Assembly: GCA_030272585.1 (NCBI GenBank)
Contig: BSYQ01000006.1
Location: 6,163,001-6,227,000 of the forward strand
Length of the DNA stretch: 64,000 nt
Reading direction: 5' to 3'
Source of the DNA: Bryopsis sp. KO-2023
Taxonomy: Eukaryota > Chlorophyta > Ulvophyceae > Bryopsidales > Bryopsidaceae
Positions within the stretch are counted from its first letter, which is position 1; the number at the start of each line of letters is the position of its first letter. Under the pieces are notes generated by a model that made no database searches, had not been told where the DNA came from, and saw only the letters and a program-made list of their open reading frames with translations. The translations under genes were made by a program, and so were the position numbers. Below, in pieces: positions 35,291 through 47,701 of this stretch.

Positions 35291-36500
35291 CTACGAAAAG
35301 CGCCGCTGGGAAAACAAGGAGCCAACGAAAACACGGTGGAAAACAGCGCATAGGATACTACCCACTACAAAACCCGATCCATAAGGCGATCTAGACAGCT
35401 TTTAGTCGGGTCGCTAAAGCGACCCTAGCTGTGACGCCGAACTCGCCGCCAACACATATGCGCTAGCACTAGAACTGGCGGCGAGTATAAAAATAGCGCC
35501 GAGGTCTGTTAGAATAACTCTGACCTCGGCTCTTACCTCGTGAACTTCTTACCTCGGATATCTATCTAAAGAAGAGACTTCGCACTTGAGACGGACTTAA
35601 GGAAGCTTCGCGACTTACCTTAAACGGGAATCCGGATCTAACGAGGTACTTCTGGCCAAGGATATGATTACCCAAGGATTACGCAGTTCTCTTTCAAAGT
35701 GGGATACACCATCCCTTCTCTTTTTCTGTAAACATCTCCTTGCAAAATTATATGTGTGTGATAGTGTGTGAATACGAACTCAGAGGAAATCCTCGAAGAT
35801 TTCCTCTATTTTTCTGATCTCTGGATGAGAATGTTGATAATAGGAAGTGATTAGAAGTTAGGGATGTCAGCTGAGTGGGTGAGGATAAAATAGGTTGCTT
35901 CTGGATAGCTTTAGTCTCAGTAGTCAGAAAGGGAAGGTGCTGCCCTTCCCTTAGGAGTTTTTCCACTCAGAGGAGCTGTCCTCTCCTCTGAGTGTCTCCT
36001 TGTGTTTTAGTTATTCCACTCAGAGGAGCTGCCCTCTCCTCTGAGTGTTTTCTTGTTTGTTGTTATGTTTCTCCCTTCTCCAGCTTAGTTTCCAGAGTCT
36101 CCTTAGGACATGGTCTCTTAGCGACCACCCTCCGGGGAACTCCACTTTCTGTCTCGGTCGTAGGAGCAAGTCCCTCTTAGCGGGTGTCTCCTTTGACTTC
36201 GACTCGTCTTACTTTCAGGTGCCTGGTCTTAGGCCTTTCGTTGTTAGAGGGATTCGAGACTGTGACTCTCGGATGGCAATGTTTTGTTAGTGCGACTGGT
36301 CTTAGCCGACTTCTTGGGTGACGATAGTTTCAGTGCGTCGTAGTTTAGATACTGAGTTTTTGATATGACATTCAAAGTCGGTGTAGTCCGACTCAGTTGC
36401 TGTAGACGGACTCTGCAGCAGTTCGGTGCGACTCTATCTTTAGTCGCGGCGCGAATGAAAAGTTAGTAGTTGCGCCGAATGCGCTTTTGGATCGTCACAC
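35291..36500. repeat. hairpin-rich, LTR-like non-coding repeat
   Basis: Contains nested inverted repeats: GGGTCGCTAAAGCGACCC near 35404-35421, CTCGCCGCC paired with GGCGGCGAG at about 35447-35484, and GCCGAGGTC paired with GACCTCGGC at about 35498-35530. A TATAAAA-like box sits between the last two, near 35485-35492. The TATA box followed by stem-loops resembles the promoter of an LTR or other retroelement. No second LTR or coding part was found, so the class is unproven. Confidence 0.35.
35961..36048 (+). repeat. tandem pair of 35-bp hairpin units
   Basis: Two copies (35961-35995 and 36014-36048; period 53 bp) of a unit beginning TTCCACTCAGAGGAG, each able to fold because CACTCAGAGGAG is followed by its complement. 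They differ at one base (GTCC against GCCC). Confidence 0.7.
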
Positions 36501-36591
36501 CCTGCAAATTAGCGGACCCCCTTCTGGCTTGCAGGGACGCAGCAACGAGTAAAATACCCTTGGTTTTCCTACCCCCACCTGTTTTTTTGAG

Positions 36592-38439
36592 ATGGCGTCT
36601 CAGCCTCGGTGCTCTGTCTCCGTCGACAGTGCGAGAACGGAACCGGTGGCTGGACCAGCTTCAGACGAAAGGTACAGTAACTTCAACCTCAACTTCCCTG
36701 TTTCGAAACACTGTTCCGACATCGAGATTGGTTTGGCGCGCGATTAAGATCTCCAAGTGTGAACGCTGCGATCATGAATTCAGCGATTTCAGATCCTCAC
36801 CAGGATTCTGAATTAGGCCTCTGATGTTTGGTACCAACTAGGATCTCCACAGTGTTGATTAAATAGTTGTGTTCAATATTTTCTAGACCGGCTAATCTGC
36901 CAAGGGAGGGAAATGATCCTGTCAATGTACAGGTGAGATGGATCCACGAGATCTAATTCTTGACAAGAGTCTTGGCCTCACCAGTTCTGTTTGCAGCCTT
37001 CTCACTCCCAAAGTCGTTTAGTTGCTACTGTTTGTTTCTCGTTTTGTTTCTCTGGCTGGAGTGCTGTTGGGTAAGGCCAGGTCTGTGTCCAATTATCGTG
37101 AACCCCTGAGTTGAATTGTGATACAGTGTGTCGAATCTTGGTATTCCTGGCTGACCAGGATCATGTTCTGCTTACCGTCCGAAGTCACCGAAGGTCCATT
37201 TTGGAGCGGTAGCGAAGTCTTGTGAGTTTCACAGATAAACATCCCTGTAGATATATTCCCACAAGCGAATGAAATGCATCTGTTTTTTTTTTACCAGTTT
37301 CCTTTGTGGGTTTTCAAAGAATATTCCCCACAGAATCTGTCAATGTCTTCCGGAACCATGGTTTCCATTGTTTTGAATTGGTCCTTTTTTCTGTTTTTTG
37401 CTTTTTCTCTCATTTCAGCTCTCCATCGTCGAACAAAGAAAATTGCAACACCCAAGACCTACCAAAAGAGAGGTACTGCCAATTTTCGGAGGGGAACGTG
37501 CTGACCCTGCACGACCAAATCATTGGCAAAGGTGCAGGAGGGGTCGTGAAAAAAGGCATCCTCACGGAGCCCAACGGAGACAGCGTCCAAGTTGCTGTAA
37601 AATTTGCCAGTAAAAAAGCTCTGACTCACATGAAAACAGAGGCCGAGGTATACAAGAGCCTCGGAGACTGTCCCTATACCCCGAAGTTTTACGGAGGCAA
37701 AGCGTCGAAGGACCCCATCGATGGTGTGGGGCACCAGAAAAAGTATTTTTTTATAGTTTTAGAGTGGATGCCTTTCAGCCTGCAATCGCTGGTGCACGAT
37801 ACTCCGGAATTTTCGAAAAACTGCCGGTATGGGGACCTTTTGAGAGTTTTTCAGGGTATTGCTGAAGGGATGAAACACCTCCACTCGCTCAACATTGTAC
37901 ATCATGATCTGAAGCCTTCGAATGTTCTATTGACTGCAAACTTGATCCCTAGACTGACTGATTTCGGGGTGTCGAAATTTCGGGCTGTGGGGAAAGACTC
38001 GTTGACAGCCACCATGCAAGGCACCCCTTGGTACATAGCACCGGAGGCCAGCTGGGGGGGGTTCGTCAATAAGCAGATTCCAGGGGTTGGCCCAAAATCT
38101 GGGAGGGTGGATATGTCCATCGATGTGTATTCATACGGTGTGGTTTTGTGGGAAGTCATAAATCGTTGTCATCCTTCTGAAGAAATTCCTGAAATCCCTG
38201 AGGGGCCAGACAGCAGTGGTGTTGGGTATATCACTTGGGGGAGCTGTGCTTCAGAAAAGGTTCCGTGTTATTGCCCAGAGCCGTTGAGAAATTTGATCGA
38301 AGAGTGCCTGCGTTTTGATTTGTCCAAGTTGAAAAGTCATGATTTTGGCAGACCATCGTTCGATGAAATTGTGACCAGGATTGGAGGGATGTTGGAAGAG
38401 GACTGGGTGGAAGTGAAACCGCCTCGATATGAGAGTTGA
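36592..38439 (+). CDS. protein kinase with HHD catalytic loop
   Basis: The main exon 37419-38439 encodes a whole kinase domain: glycine loop GKGAGGVV, VAVKFA lysine, alpha-C TEAEVY, HHDLKPSN, DFG, APE, and SIDVYSYGVVLWEV in subdomain IX. The catalytic aspartate is kept but the preceding arginine of HRD is histidine. Likely 5' exons are 36592-36671 (ATG, donor GTACAG) and 36887-36932, which join in frame; the join to the kinase exon needs a further small exon that I did not fix. It looks like a soluble TKL-type Ser/Thr kinase of about 370-390 aa. No other domain is seen. Confidence 0.85.
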
Positions 38440-39150
38440 GTTTTTCTTTCCTTCGTTTCGTTTCCTTTTTTAGGGGGGGGGGCTGGATTTTGTACAGTAG
38501 GAGGGGCAACTGACATATTGTCAACGTACAATTTTTTGTTTTGTTGTTTTTTGGGGGGGTGGGTGGGGGGAGAAGTGGGTTATTGGTGGTTCGGGAAAAC
38601 AAAGTGGGAAAGGCACGTCCAATCCAAGATTTATCAACAATGGCCTTGAAGGGACTGAAGGGGTGAAGTGTTGGCTAAAATATGAGGTTTCAGATTTTTG
38701 GTGGGCATGCTCCCTTCCGTTATTTTCGCAGTGGCTTTATTTTTGGTAGAATAAGACACGGGGAGGTCTCGATTCGATTCAGAAGCATGGCTTCCAAGAG
38801 AGATTGCCAATGTGGCAGCCCCGATGCTTGTAAGAATCTTGCAGTACCTTCTTATTTCTCTTTCTTGATTTCTGGCAATGCACCAAACGTCAGGGACAAG
38901 GCTTGAAGTAGCAATCTCTAAAAGCAGCATACTAAAGGAAGCACTGTTATGATGCTCACGCAATCCTTGTCCTTGTGGCTTATTCTTGGAGGGATACGTC
39001 TGACAGACAGGAGCAGTCTTATCAATATGTGCTTGCGTCGCTTCCTGTTGTACCCAATCCCGATCGATGTGAAAATCCTATTCTCTCCAATCAGCCCGCT
39101 TCCAAGTCCTGGGGACCGAAACGTGAAAGTCGCGGCTCAAGAACGCAAAG
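38440..39150. other. intergenic; G tracts
   Basis: Includes G-runs near 38475-38482 and 38552-38570. No gene seen; it contains the F-box gene promoter. Confidence 0.45.
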
Positions 39151-40815
39151 TTGAAGAAACGAAAGTGCCCAGAGAATTCTATGGAACGATGCGATCTCTC
39201 AGCGCTGCCGCTGGACGTGCTGGCGATCGTCGGCTCGAAGCTCGAAGGAGAGGACTTGGCAAGGCTGCAAGCGAGTTGTAGAACATTTGCGACCCGTATC
39301 GACGCTGAGGAAAGGTGGAAGGCCCTGTTTCAGAAGGAATATGGGGGCAATGACAGGCGATCTCCAGCGGGCTCCTGGAAGACACGATTCGCGATGAGAC
39401 GGCGGGCCGACAGAAACAGGGTGACAATGTGCTTTTCGGTGGCCAAGTGTGCGGTTGAGCTAGCATCCGACCACGATGGTATTCACGCCTATAAAATAAT
39501 TGGGAACGATCTGATCGCTGGGATTCGTCCGTCCAGACAACAGTGCGCGAGCTGCTTCGAGTTGCAGGTGTGGAGTTTGGAGGAGCATTGTTTAGTGCAC
39601 AGAATCGCTACGGAGTGGGATGGCGCCTCGTACATTCAGGATATAGACACTGTGGGGAACTTTCTTGCTGTTGTCCGGGAGAGCGGCCAGGTCGGAGCCT
39701 GGGAAGTTCCCAATCTGGGCAATTCATCTGCGAACGCACAATTGAGTCACTCACTGTTGTTTTTCATGGATATGACGAGTTATCTGGCGGCTTCCGCAGC
39801 CAGATATGTTTCGAGAATGACCTGGACATCTGTGGCGGTGATCAACCCGTTAGGGTCGACGGCACAAGATGTATCCGTTCTCGTATCTGCTACGCTTCCA
39901 CACTCCCACAGCATTCTGTACTTGTTGTCTGGTGATGGAGAGCTTCTCTCGCGGTTTTTGCTTCCGACTCTTGAAACGTATCTTTCGCACTCACGCGATT
40001 TGCTCATGTATAGAGATCACCCGTCGAGCCATCATACGATAGTTAGTGTAGGGTCTTGGGAAGTTATAGGGGAGGACCTCTCTGATATTAATTTCGGAGA
40101 GAGAATGCGGGAACGTGTCGAGAGGGAGGGTGAACGTTTGTTGGATTTTGCGATAGTCGGGCGCTACTTGTGCCGCGATACTTTGGTGCGGTTCGGGTCC
40201 TATCGGAGCGACATCGCTGACGGGTCGAGCAGAAGGAGAGACGTTGTGTGGGGAGGGAAGATATCGTGTTTCGCGAGATGCCAGCAGGAAAATAGCTCGC
40301 AGTCGATGGATGAGGGCCCTACATCTGGTGTTTGGCATTTTGACGTGCCTGCGAATGAGGGTTGTGAAGACGTTAATGTGCTGGGTGATGGTGGGGCGCT
40401 CATCTTGACCAGAGAGGAGGACAGCGCTCGATCTTATCCCAGCCGTTTCAAAGTGTGGAAAGCACGATCGAACGAATTGATCGGGGCGCTGGATCTGCGT
40501 GAGAGAATTGAAGCACCTGGCGGAACCTCGATCGACTCCTACATTTTGGGACATTTGCACCTCACCAAAGCGACTATGTTGAGGGGCACTGGGAACTCTG
40601 TTGTGGTGTCCATAGAACTGCATTACCACAACATTTCACGGAATCCCTGCAGAGCTATAGCTTTTTGGACTGTGTTTTCGGACGAGCTATCGATTCTCCC
40701 TTTGGACCGGGGTCGAATGCCACTGGGGAATTGGCGGTGGGTTGTATCTCTGACTCGTGCTCCCAGCAAGGAGAGCCCTCAAATACAAATCTACGATTTT
40801 GGAGGTGTTCAGTAG
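39151..40815 (+). CDS. F-box protein with a long beta-rich C-terminal region
   Basis: Intronless, 554 aa from the first ATG; a second ATG 30 bases on (39181) gives a start right before the F-box. The F-box (about residues 15-50) has LPLDVLAIVGSKLEGEDL and LQASCRTF, which would bind Skp1 in an SCF ubiquitin ligase. The remainder is a regular series of beta-strand-like blocks with a VWSLEEH and repeated Trp/Asp turns, most like a degenerate beta-propeller that would hold the substrate; individual WD repeats are not clear. The substrate is unknown. Confidence 0.8.
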   Translation: MKKRKCPENSMERCDLSALPLDVLAIVGSKLEGEDLARLQASCRTFATRIDAEERWKALFQKEYGGNDRRSPAGSWKTRFAMRRRADRNRVTMCFSVAKCAVELASDHDGIHAYKIIGNDLIAGIRPSRQQCASCFELQVWSLEEHCLVHRIATEWDGASYIQDIDTVGNFLAVVRESGQVGAWEVPNLGNSSANAQLSHSLLFFMDMTSYLAASAARYVSRMTWTSVAVINPLGSTAQDVSVLVSATLPHSHSILYLLSGDGELLSRFLLPTLETYLSHSRDLLMYRDHPSSHHTIVSVGSWEVIGEDLSDINFGERMRERVEREGERLLDFAIVGRYLCRDTLVRFGSYRSDIADGSSRRRDVVWGGKISCFARCQQENSSQSMDEGPTSGVWHFDVPANEGCEDVNVLGDGGALILTREEDSARSYPSRFKVWKARSNELIGALDLRERIEAPGGTSIDSYILGHLHLTKATMLRGTGNSVVVSIELHYHNISRNPCRAIAFWTVFSDELSILPLDRGRMPLGNWRWVVSLTRAPSKESPQIQIYDFGGVQ

Positions 40816-41267
40816 ATAGACGAATGTCCATGTAGCTAATTCACTATTGGGTTTTGGTGTCGATTGGGGTTGTAAATTGTATCTTTGTATTCGTTTTGTC
40901 CAATCTACAAATGACAAATTTTTGCACTTCAATTCGATTTCAGGGTGTGTCACTGGATGTGTGCTTTCGAATCGCACAAAACATTCCAGTCTCTAGTAAT
41001 TTTCCTGGGTTCCCTCGGCGCAGTCCGCACTAAACCTAAACAACCTTGATTCTCAGCAGTTTCAATGAATGATGATTTTGCAGATCAAAGACTCTCTGTT
41101 CAAGACTGAATCGAAATGAAACAGAGCCAGTCAGAGCCTCTACTAATTTGGATTGACCCCCCCTCCCCCAACAACAGTGATCATCTCTAATTTTGGGGGG
41201 GCAGGCGCTCATGCAAACCAATATTCAATTCTAGTTCTTCTGAATATCGACTCTACATTGCACAATA
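40816..41267. other. intergenic between convergent genes
   Basis: 3' flanks of the F-box gene (+) and NOM1 (-). A C-rich/G-rich patch lies at 41159-41205. No gene seen. Confidence 0.5.
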
Positions 41268-44200
41268 TCACGCAATTCGATTGTCTGAACTAAGCACCCC
41301 TTCGACTGACCGCAGTCTCTTGAGTAACAACCCCAGCTGGTCCTTGGAGACCCACTTGACCTTGTCTCCATCCAAATTTGCTATCCATGGACCCAACTTG
41401 TTCCGGAAAAACACCAGCATGGACCTTTGCAGGGGCTTCGTAGCATCCGTGATGGAAAGCTTGCCAAACGCTTCGACACACTGGTCGGAATGCTTGAAAC
41501 CCAACAATATCCTGGAAAGAACGATTCGCCAGAACAAAAGCGAGCGTCCCTCCAACGAAAGAAAATCCACGGCCTGTGTTTTTTGGCACACACATATAAC
41601 ATAACATACCCTACTTTTGAAGATGGATGTGATTCGCCATACAGCAAAAATCACTTGTTAATCTGAAGGGCTGGCAAGTTTTTGCCATCAATTCTTGCAC
41701 ACAATGGCCACCATTCTTCCCTGGTCTTTCCAAATCAACAGTTACTAATACAACATCTCGAAAGTCATGGCCAGGATCAGAATCTGAGCTTACCCACAGT
41801 GGTGACTGTGGCCTGTTTCAGCGCAAAGCTTTAGGATGGACTCACCTTGCACATTTTCACTGGCAAAACCTTGGCAGACACGACAGATGCTGTGAGTCTG
41901 GTTAGATTATCCATTTTCCGAATTTCCATGTCATTGACTTGAGTGAACCTGTCCCACAAGCAATATTGGAGAGTTATTTTGTGGCCTGATATCCCGGCCG
42001 CACACAATTTAATGATCAAATGCGAATAAAAGGGATTCCAGCTCTTTTCGTGCAAACAACACTCCACGATTACTCGAATGACCTCGTGCTGTTGATTGCC
42101 CTAACAGAAGAGAAAAGGAAAAAAAAATTAATAATCAGTCAATACGCCCCAACATTCAGAGTGAAACTAGTCCAGCATTCAATTAGAAATAAAAGACAGA
42201 AAACAAAAATTCATCAGTGTACCAATACCGCTTGATGCTTTAGCATGAAGGCAAGAATAATAATAAAACATAGATATATTCAATATTTCATTCCAATTAC
42301 GGACTTCGACACCCAGAAAATATGTTGTGGTACAGTCAGTCGAAAGAACTCCCTGCTGTGATTTTTTTACAGGGTATCTTTCCAAAAAATTCAAAACTGC
42401 CAACATCCATTCTTCTTTCCCACCTTTTCTTACTGTTAGTTATTTCAATATGCACACACACAAAAAAGCAAACAGCACACTACAATCATCGGCCAATTTC
42501 AATACCTTGAGAGGCAAACCCAAAAGTCTGTTGAAAGCGTCCAGAAAATCTTCACTACCCATCACCACACAGAAAATTGCTCTTCGAGTGTCGGTGGTCA
42601 TCCTGAGGGCCCTGGCCAGACTCAACAACTCCATCCCACCTGGTGCATTTCTGGAATTGGAAATAATTGAATTCACCACCCTAGACTCCAGAGTTTTGCC
42701 CGGTTCTGGAAGCCACCACAGCCCTACCAAGGAAAACCACAGCACAATCAATGTATTTGATCAAGGTGAAACCACATGCCTGCCCACTTCAACGATGTTT
42801 CTGCGTGCTTGTTCAGAAAGAACGAACCTCCCTTCGACTTTTTCTGAATCAAAAAGCAGCAACTTTTGCGAGCCTTACAGGGAAACCAGTAAAAGTGGGA
42901 AAAAAACGCTGCACCCCACCGGATGAAAAGATGTTTGGAACGACAAAAATACCTCGAGCAAAACAATGTGGATTTAAAACATATTCTATACACTGGATCG
43001 AGGCCCAACCTACCCCTTTTGTCCGGTGCTATCAACTTTTGCCAGGTCAGCACTCCCAGTTTTACATTGCCGACTCCGCTTTCCTTCAGCCATTTTCCAA
43101 TGCTTTCGGACAGATGTTTGAATTTGCTCCCGGAGCCTTTATCTTTCTTACGGTTGTTTTTGATGTCCAAAACCAAATCCAGCATGACCTCCCCTTGACT
43201 GCTCAGTTCTCCTGTACAGGAAAAAATGCATTTAACATTTTAGAAAAACTTTTTAGACCTTCGAAAGCCACGCTGCACAGTCTTGCAATTTGGAATGTAG
43301 AGCACCAACCACGCAACTCTGAAAAAACACCTTGGCCATGACACCACCCTCCTGTAAACATAGCTCCTCCCCAAAAAATGAATGGATCAAAATCCTAGAA
43401 CACTCTTTATCACCCCAACCCAGCATTCTTTCCACATCACTCCACTTGACCAAATCACGTACCTTCTTTCCCAGCCTGGCCTGCCCTTTCATGAATTCTC
43501 ACCACAAAGTCCTTCATCCCCACCGGATCCTCCGCTCGGAGCCTCAACCCGCATGCTTGCAAAAGTGCGTACATCATGATTATGTCCCTCTCCTTGAATC
43601 GACCGGTCAGCACCTCCAGCAAGCTGTACACCAGATCCGACCCGATCAGGTCACACAAATAACAGTGGCAGAAAAGTGTGACCATGTTTCGGCAGGCCAA
43701 GGCATCGTCGTTTGCATAGGACTGTTCCAATTCGATGGCCAGTTGCGAAAGAAAATTTGCAGCAAGGTCTTGGGCGTTCGCTGATCCTGAGATTCCGGCA
43801 AGGAGTGCAGCAGCTATCCCGACAAATTGATCAGTAGCTTTTGGTCCACGGGCGGCTGCCTGCAGCAGCAAGAAAAAATCAGAATTTATTTAAAAAAATG
43901 GAGAATATGAGGGAGGAAAAATATAAACCGTTCACCACACCACCACCTAAGATGAAATTTACGGTTTGCTGAGGTTACCTTCACAATTTCTTCGACAAGC
44001 GTCCCGCTGACTATGGATCGGCTCTCCTGGCCGTACATTTCGACCACCTCAGCCACCACAGCTTGCAAATTTTCCTCCACCACTTTGTTGAGCAAACTTC
44101 TCACTCTTCGCTCAACCACCTCCTTCTCTGAAGACCGCTGGTTTCGTAGAGCCGGAGGCACATACTTTGATGCAACTGGCCCGACCATAAAAACACAAAG

Positions 44201-45559
44201 CAAAAACAGCAACTGTCTGTTAGGTGACGAAGCTGAGAATCCAATGCAATTTCCAGTGAGATTCTAACTCCCCCCAAAAAAAATAAAAATAAGTAACTAA
44301 AAGAGATATAAGTAAACAAAAGCTCACTTGGTGCAGCCTCCTCCTCCACTGTAGCATCCTTTCCATGCAGTTCCTCCTGGTCATCCTCCGAAAGCCCCTC
44401 TTCACTTTCTGCATCGCTTAGTTCCTGATCTGAAAACCCACTGCCATCTTTTGATGTTCCAATAGCCGGGTCTAAATCGCTCTCCTCCATGTCTGACAAA
44501 TCATTGCCTTCGTCTGACAGCCCCCCATCTTCAGATTCAGACTGGTATTGATCGCTGGAGTGTTCCTCTGAAGCCTGGGCTGGCGGATGTTGTTTTGGAG
44601 TTCTTTTGGGTTCTATTGCCTGGAATTGATGGAGCTCTGGCTCATCGTCACTGCTGTTTTCTCCGAAATCCTCTTCATCATCATATCCAGGCAGCAAATC
44701 ACTGAGGCCAGTTGCCTTCATGGCAGACATCTAGCAGCAAAACCACAAACTCTCCCTTCCTTTTCCCCCGTCCTACATTTAACTCGAAGCCGAATTGATC
44801 GGAACAACTTTCAACCATGAATCCCCATGCATATCCAAAAAACCACTGAAAAACTTGAAAAAAAGCCAAAAAGCAAGGGATGGTGAAATCAGCAAAATTC
44901 TTCGAAACTGCAAAGGTGAACATCCACATTACCTACACGTGCCAAATCAAATCTCATTTCCATCTTAAGAAAACTACCTTCATGTTCAGCCTTTTTGCAA
45001 GAGCTTTCTGCAGCTTTTCCTCTGCTTCAACACCCTCTTTCATCCTTTCCATTTCTGGGTCCAATTCACCCCTTCCAGACACATTTTTTTGCCCACCACT
45101 CGAAGAATCCAACTTTGATTTTTTTTTAGTGCCATTGCCTGACACATCCTTCACATTCAATTTTTTCGAGGCCTTCGGGGATTTCTGTTTTTTGGATAAC
45201 TCTTCATTTCCCCCATCCTTTTCAGGCCGTTTTCGTTTCACACCGGCGGCTGGGACGTTTGCAGCACTTTTCTGAGGCACCCCAAACCTCTTACGTTTCT
45301 TTTCCAGCCTCGCAGCTTTTCGCTCCTCTTTCCTAGATCTCACACGACTCCAACCCCCTCGTCCAACTGATCCCAAACCAGGCCCACCTCTGACGATGTG
45401 ACCTTTCGGTTCGATAACGTCCCTGGACGTCGCCGTCGCATTCCGACCACCCCGAGATTTCCCACCTCGAGCACCGCCAACACGACGGTAGTTGTCGCGA
45501 GCCTCATCTTTTAGTTTCGAAGGAAGGCGAGGACGGAAACCTGTGAATTTTGGCGACAT
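41268..45559 (-). CDS. NOM1: nucleolar MIF4G/MA3 protein NOM1 (SGD1)
   Basis: Eight exons, all in phase: 45559-44978, 44730-44328, 44175-43979, 43859-43463, 43211-43014, 42723-42506, 42100-41846, 41573-41268, giving about 851 aa, close to human NOM1. A basic Gly/Arg-rich N terminus is followed by Lys-rich nuclear signals and a long acidic region. The MIF4G domain starts at KYVPPALR and includes CRNMVTLFCHCYLCDLIGS and LQACGLRLR. The MA3 domain has TDTRRAIFCVVMGSEDFLDAF. A C-terminal conserved helix region has CCLHEKSWNPFYSHL and LQYCLWDRF. It acts in the nucleolus in 18S rRNA/small-subunit maturation, recruiting the helicase eIF4A3/Fal1. It is head-to-head with the MMACHC gene, 282 bp apart. 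Confidence 0.95.
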
Positions 45560-45841
45560 TCCGAGCCGAATCAACTGAAGCGAGAAAGGCACAACAATAA
45601 AACGTTTCCCAGTCAGACGAAATGCTCACCAGTCCGCCCTCCAGCATCCAAGAAAAGCGAAAGTCCAAGGAAAGCTCTACACCCCGTACTGCATATACAT
45701 TTTACATGCTGCGATTACGAGATAATTCTTGTTAAGAGTGCAATACAGCCGCCAAAACGTGTCGTCAATCTGGCATCAAATGCGCTGCTGGAAAGAATCG
45801 TATGAGAACCCATCCTCCACTGAAATTCACAGGCCAATTCC

Positions 45842-47701
45842 ATGACGTCGATCGAAGCCCAGGCATTCTACGTTGAGCGACTGCATTCCAAGGGTTTTGA
45901 CATCTGCCATCCAGGGAGCCTGAAATGGTAGGCCTGTTCGAATTGTGAACAAGCAATTGTGAAAAAAACAATGCTCGGGCAAATTTGAAAAACAACCCAA
46001 ACAGAAGTAAAGAGAAAATTTGAGTGTTTCTTTTTTTTTCAACACAGGGGATAAACCACAGATAGTTTGTTTTACTCATCCGAATCTTTGCTGTGTGACT
46101 GCAATTTTGTTGGGGGTTTTTAGGTATAATGAGGGAGTTCCAGATGATCTCGGTGTGAGAATTCCTGAAAAGGGGTCGGCAGGTGAATACCATTCCCAGC
46201 TGTTGTTTGGACCTATGTGTCAGCAGATTGAAAAAAAACTGCAACATTACAGCAGCAATGCTTTTTCAGTCCTATTTTTTTATTGTGCAGTGTGAGGTTC
46301 TTCAATTTTGTATAAATTTGCAGGGTCAAACGCATTCATTTTGCTCATTGGCAATTCTCGGCATTTGTGGAAAGTGTTTTTGGGTTGGTTGAAAGAGAAT
46401 CGGAATGGTGTTGCTGGCAGCAACCCTCTGGATACATACGTTAAAGAGTCGATCGAGGAAATTATCCAGGCAGCTAAACCAAGGTGGAAAAAATACACAG
46501 CTAGCTCTTGATCAGGAAATCCTTTCCAGATATTCTCCCTCCTCTTTCTTTTGACCTTTGTTTTAAGGGAGGAGGAGGGGGGTAGCATTTATGTGGGAAA
46601 AAGAAAACAAAATGTTAGTGCAATCTGGAGACCAGCCAAGGTTCCAATTGCGATTTCCACTTTTTTTTGTTTTCTTTTTGCATCAGGTTCGATGCTCGAT
46701 TCTATACATCACATGAAACGGCTGATGATCTGGTGGGAGGTGGCCGATACGTTGCCATGCAAAGATTTTCTGCTCTGACTGGACTGGCATTCAACGATAT
46801 CTCCAGTCATCTGGCAATACACCCAAAGTGAGCCGTGAAAACCAGAAATCTAAACTAGGAAATTAATGACAGCCGTTCCTTTAGGTCTAATTACAGTTCC
46901 ATTTAAAGAAAAGGGGCGCACAGTTTATTAATAGCGCTGTACTGGGCACTGTACAGCTGGAGCCGCCTGGGGTTGATGGGAGAAATAAGATGGAGAAAAT
47001 AATCTCTTCAATGCACACCCAACATGAAAGTAGTGAAAAGGGGCTAGGAGCATGGTCAAATTCTTTTTCGTCCCATTATTTCCGCGGAAGTTATCAACTG
47101 AATTTCAAATAGTGGACAGTTCTTTTACAATTGTGTTCCGTAACTACAATATATATGGGGAACATTAAACAGCGATGTTTGTGAATGCATGCATCTTAGA
47201 TTTGGTCCATGGTTTGCTTTACGGGGGGTGATCATTTTTGATGATATTTGCTGCCCCGTGGAAAATCCCATTCTGGCAAGGGATCCGTTGACTGAAGACC
47301 AACGAAATAGAGCAAAGGCAGCTATGAGCCAAGCCTTGGATTCAAACAAGAGTGAGTGGTGTTTCTAGATATTTCCGGCTCTCCTCACTGTGTCCAAACA
47401 CTTGATAAAAAATTCGAGGAAAAAAAGACAAATACTTTATTTCATACACAGATATTAATAATATATATATATTTTTTCCTGGGAATTTTCCCTGATTGTT
47501 TTTGAACCTCTTTTGAGATCCGGTCGTTATGTCTGTGCAGATCTCTCTTATGAAGGGGTGGGCAAAAAGTGGCACTGTTGGGTTGCAGTTCGAGATGCTT
47601 TGTATGGGCAGACTCATCCTTTTCGATATTCCGATGATCAAATCGAATATCACTACACCAGCAATGAGGCACACCTGAAAAAATGTATTGAAATGGTGTA
47701 A
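45842..47701 (+). CDS. MMACHC: MMACHC (CblC) cobalamin-processing protein
   Basis: Six exons in phase: 45842-45927, 46124-46182, 46324-46483, 46687-46827, 47200-47351, 47541-47701, giving 252 aa. Family marks: GFDICHPGSLKWYNE near the N terminus, FILLIGNSRHLW, YTSHETADD, GGRYVAMQRFSALTG, and HPKFGPWFALRGVIIF, corresponding to the HPrFGGWFAiRG block of human CblC. CblC binds cobalamin in the cytosol, removes the upper ligand (decyanation or glutathione-dependent dealkylation) and hands it on for methionine synthase and methylmalonyl-CoA mutase. The C terminus is shorter than in mammals. Its presence means the organism probably uses B12. Confidence 0.92.

Noticed and set aside
42440-42751. Extra intron inside NOM1 at GTGGTGAATTC
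   Set aside because: The sequence reads through in frame and matches the family across the site, so no intron is needed.
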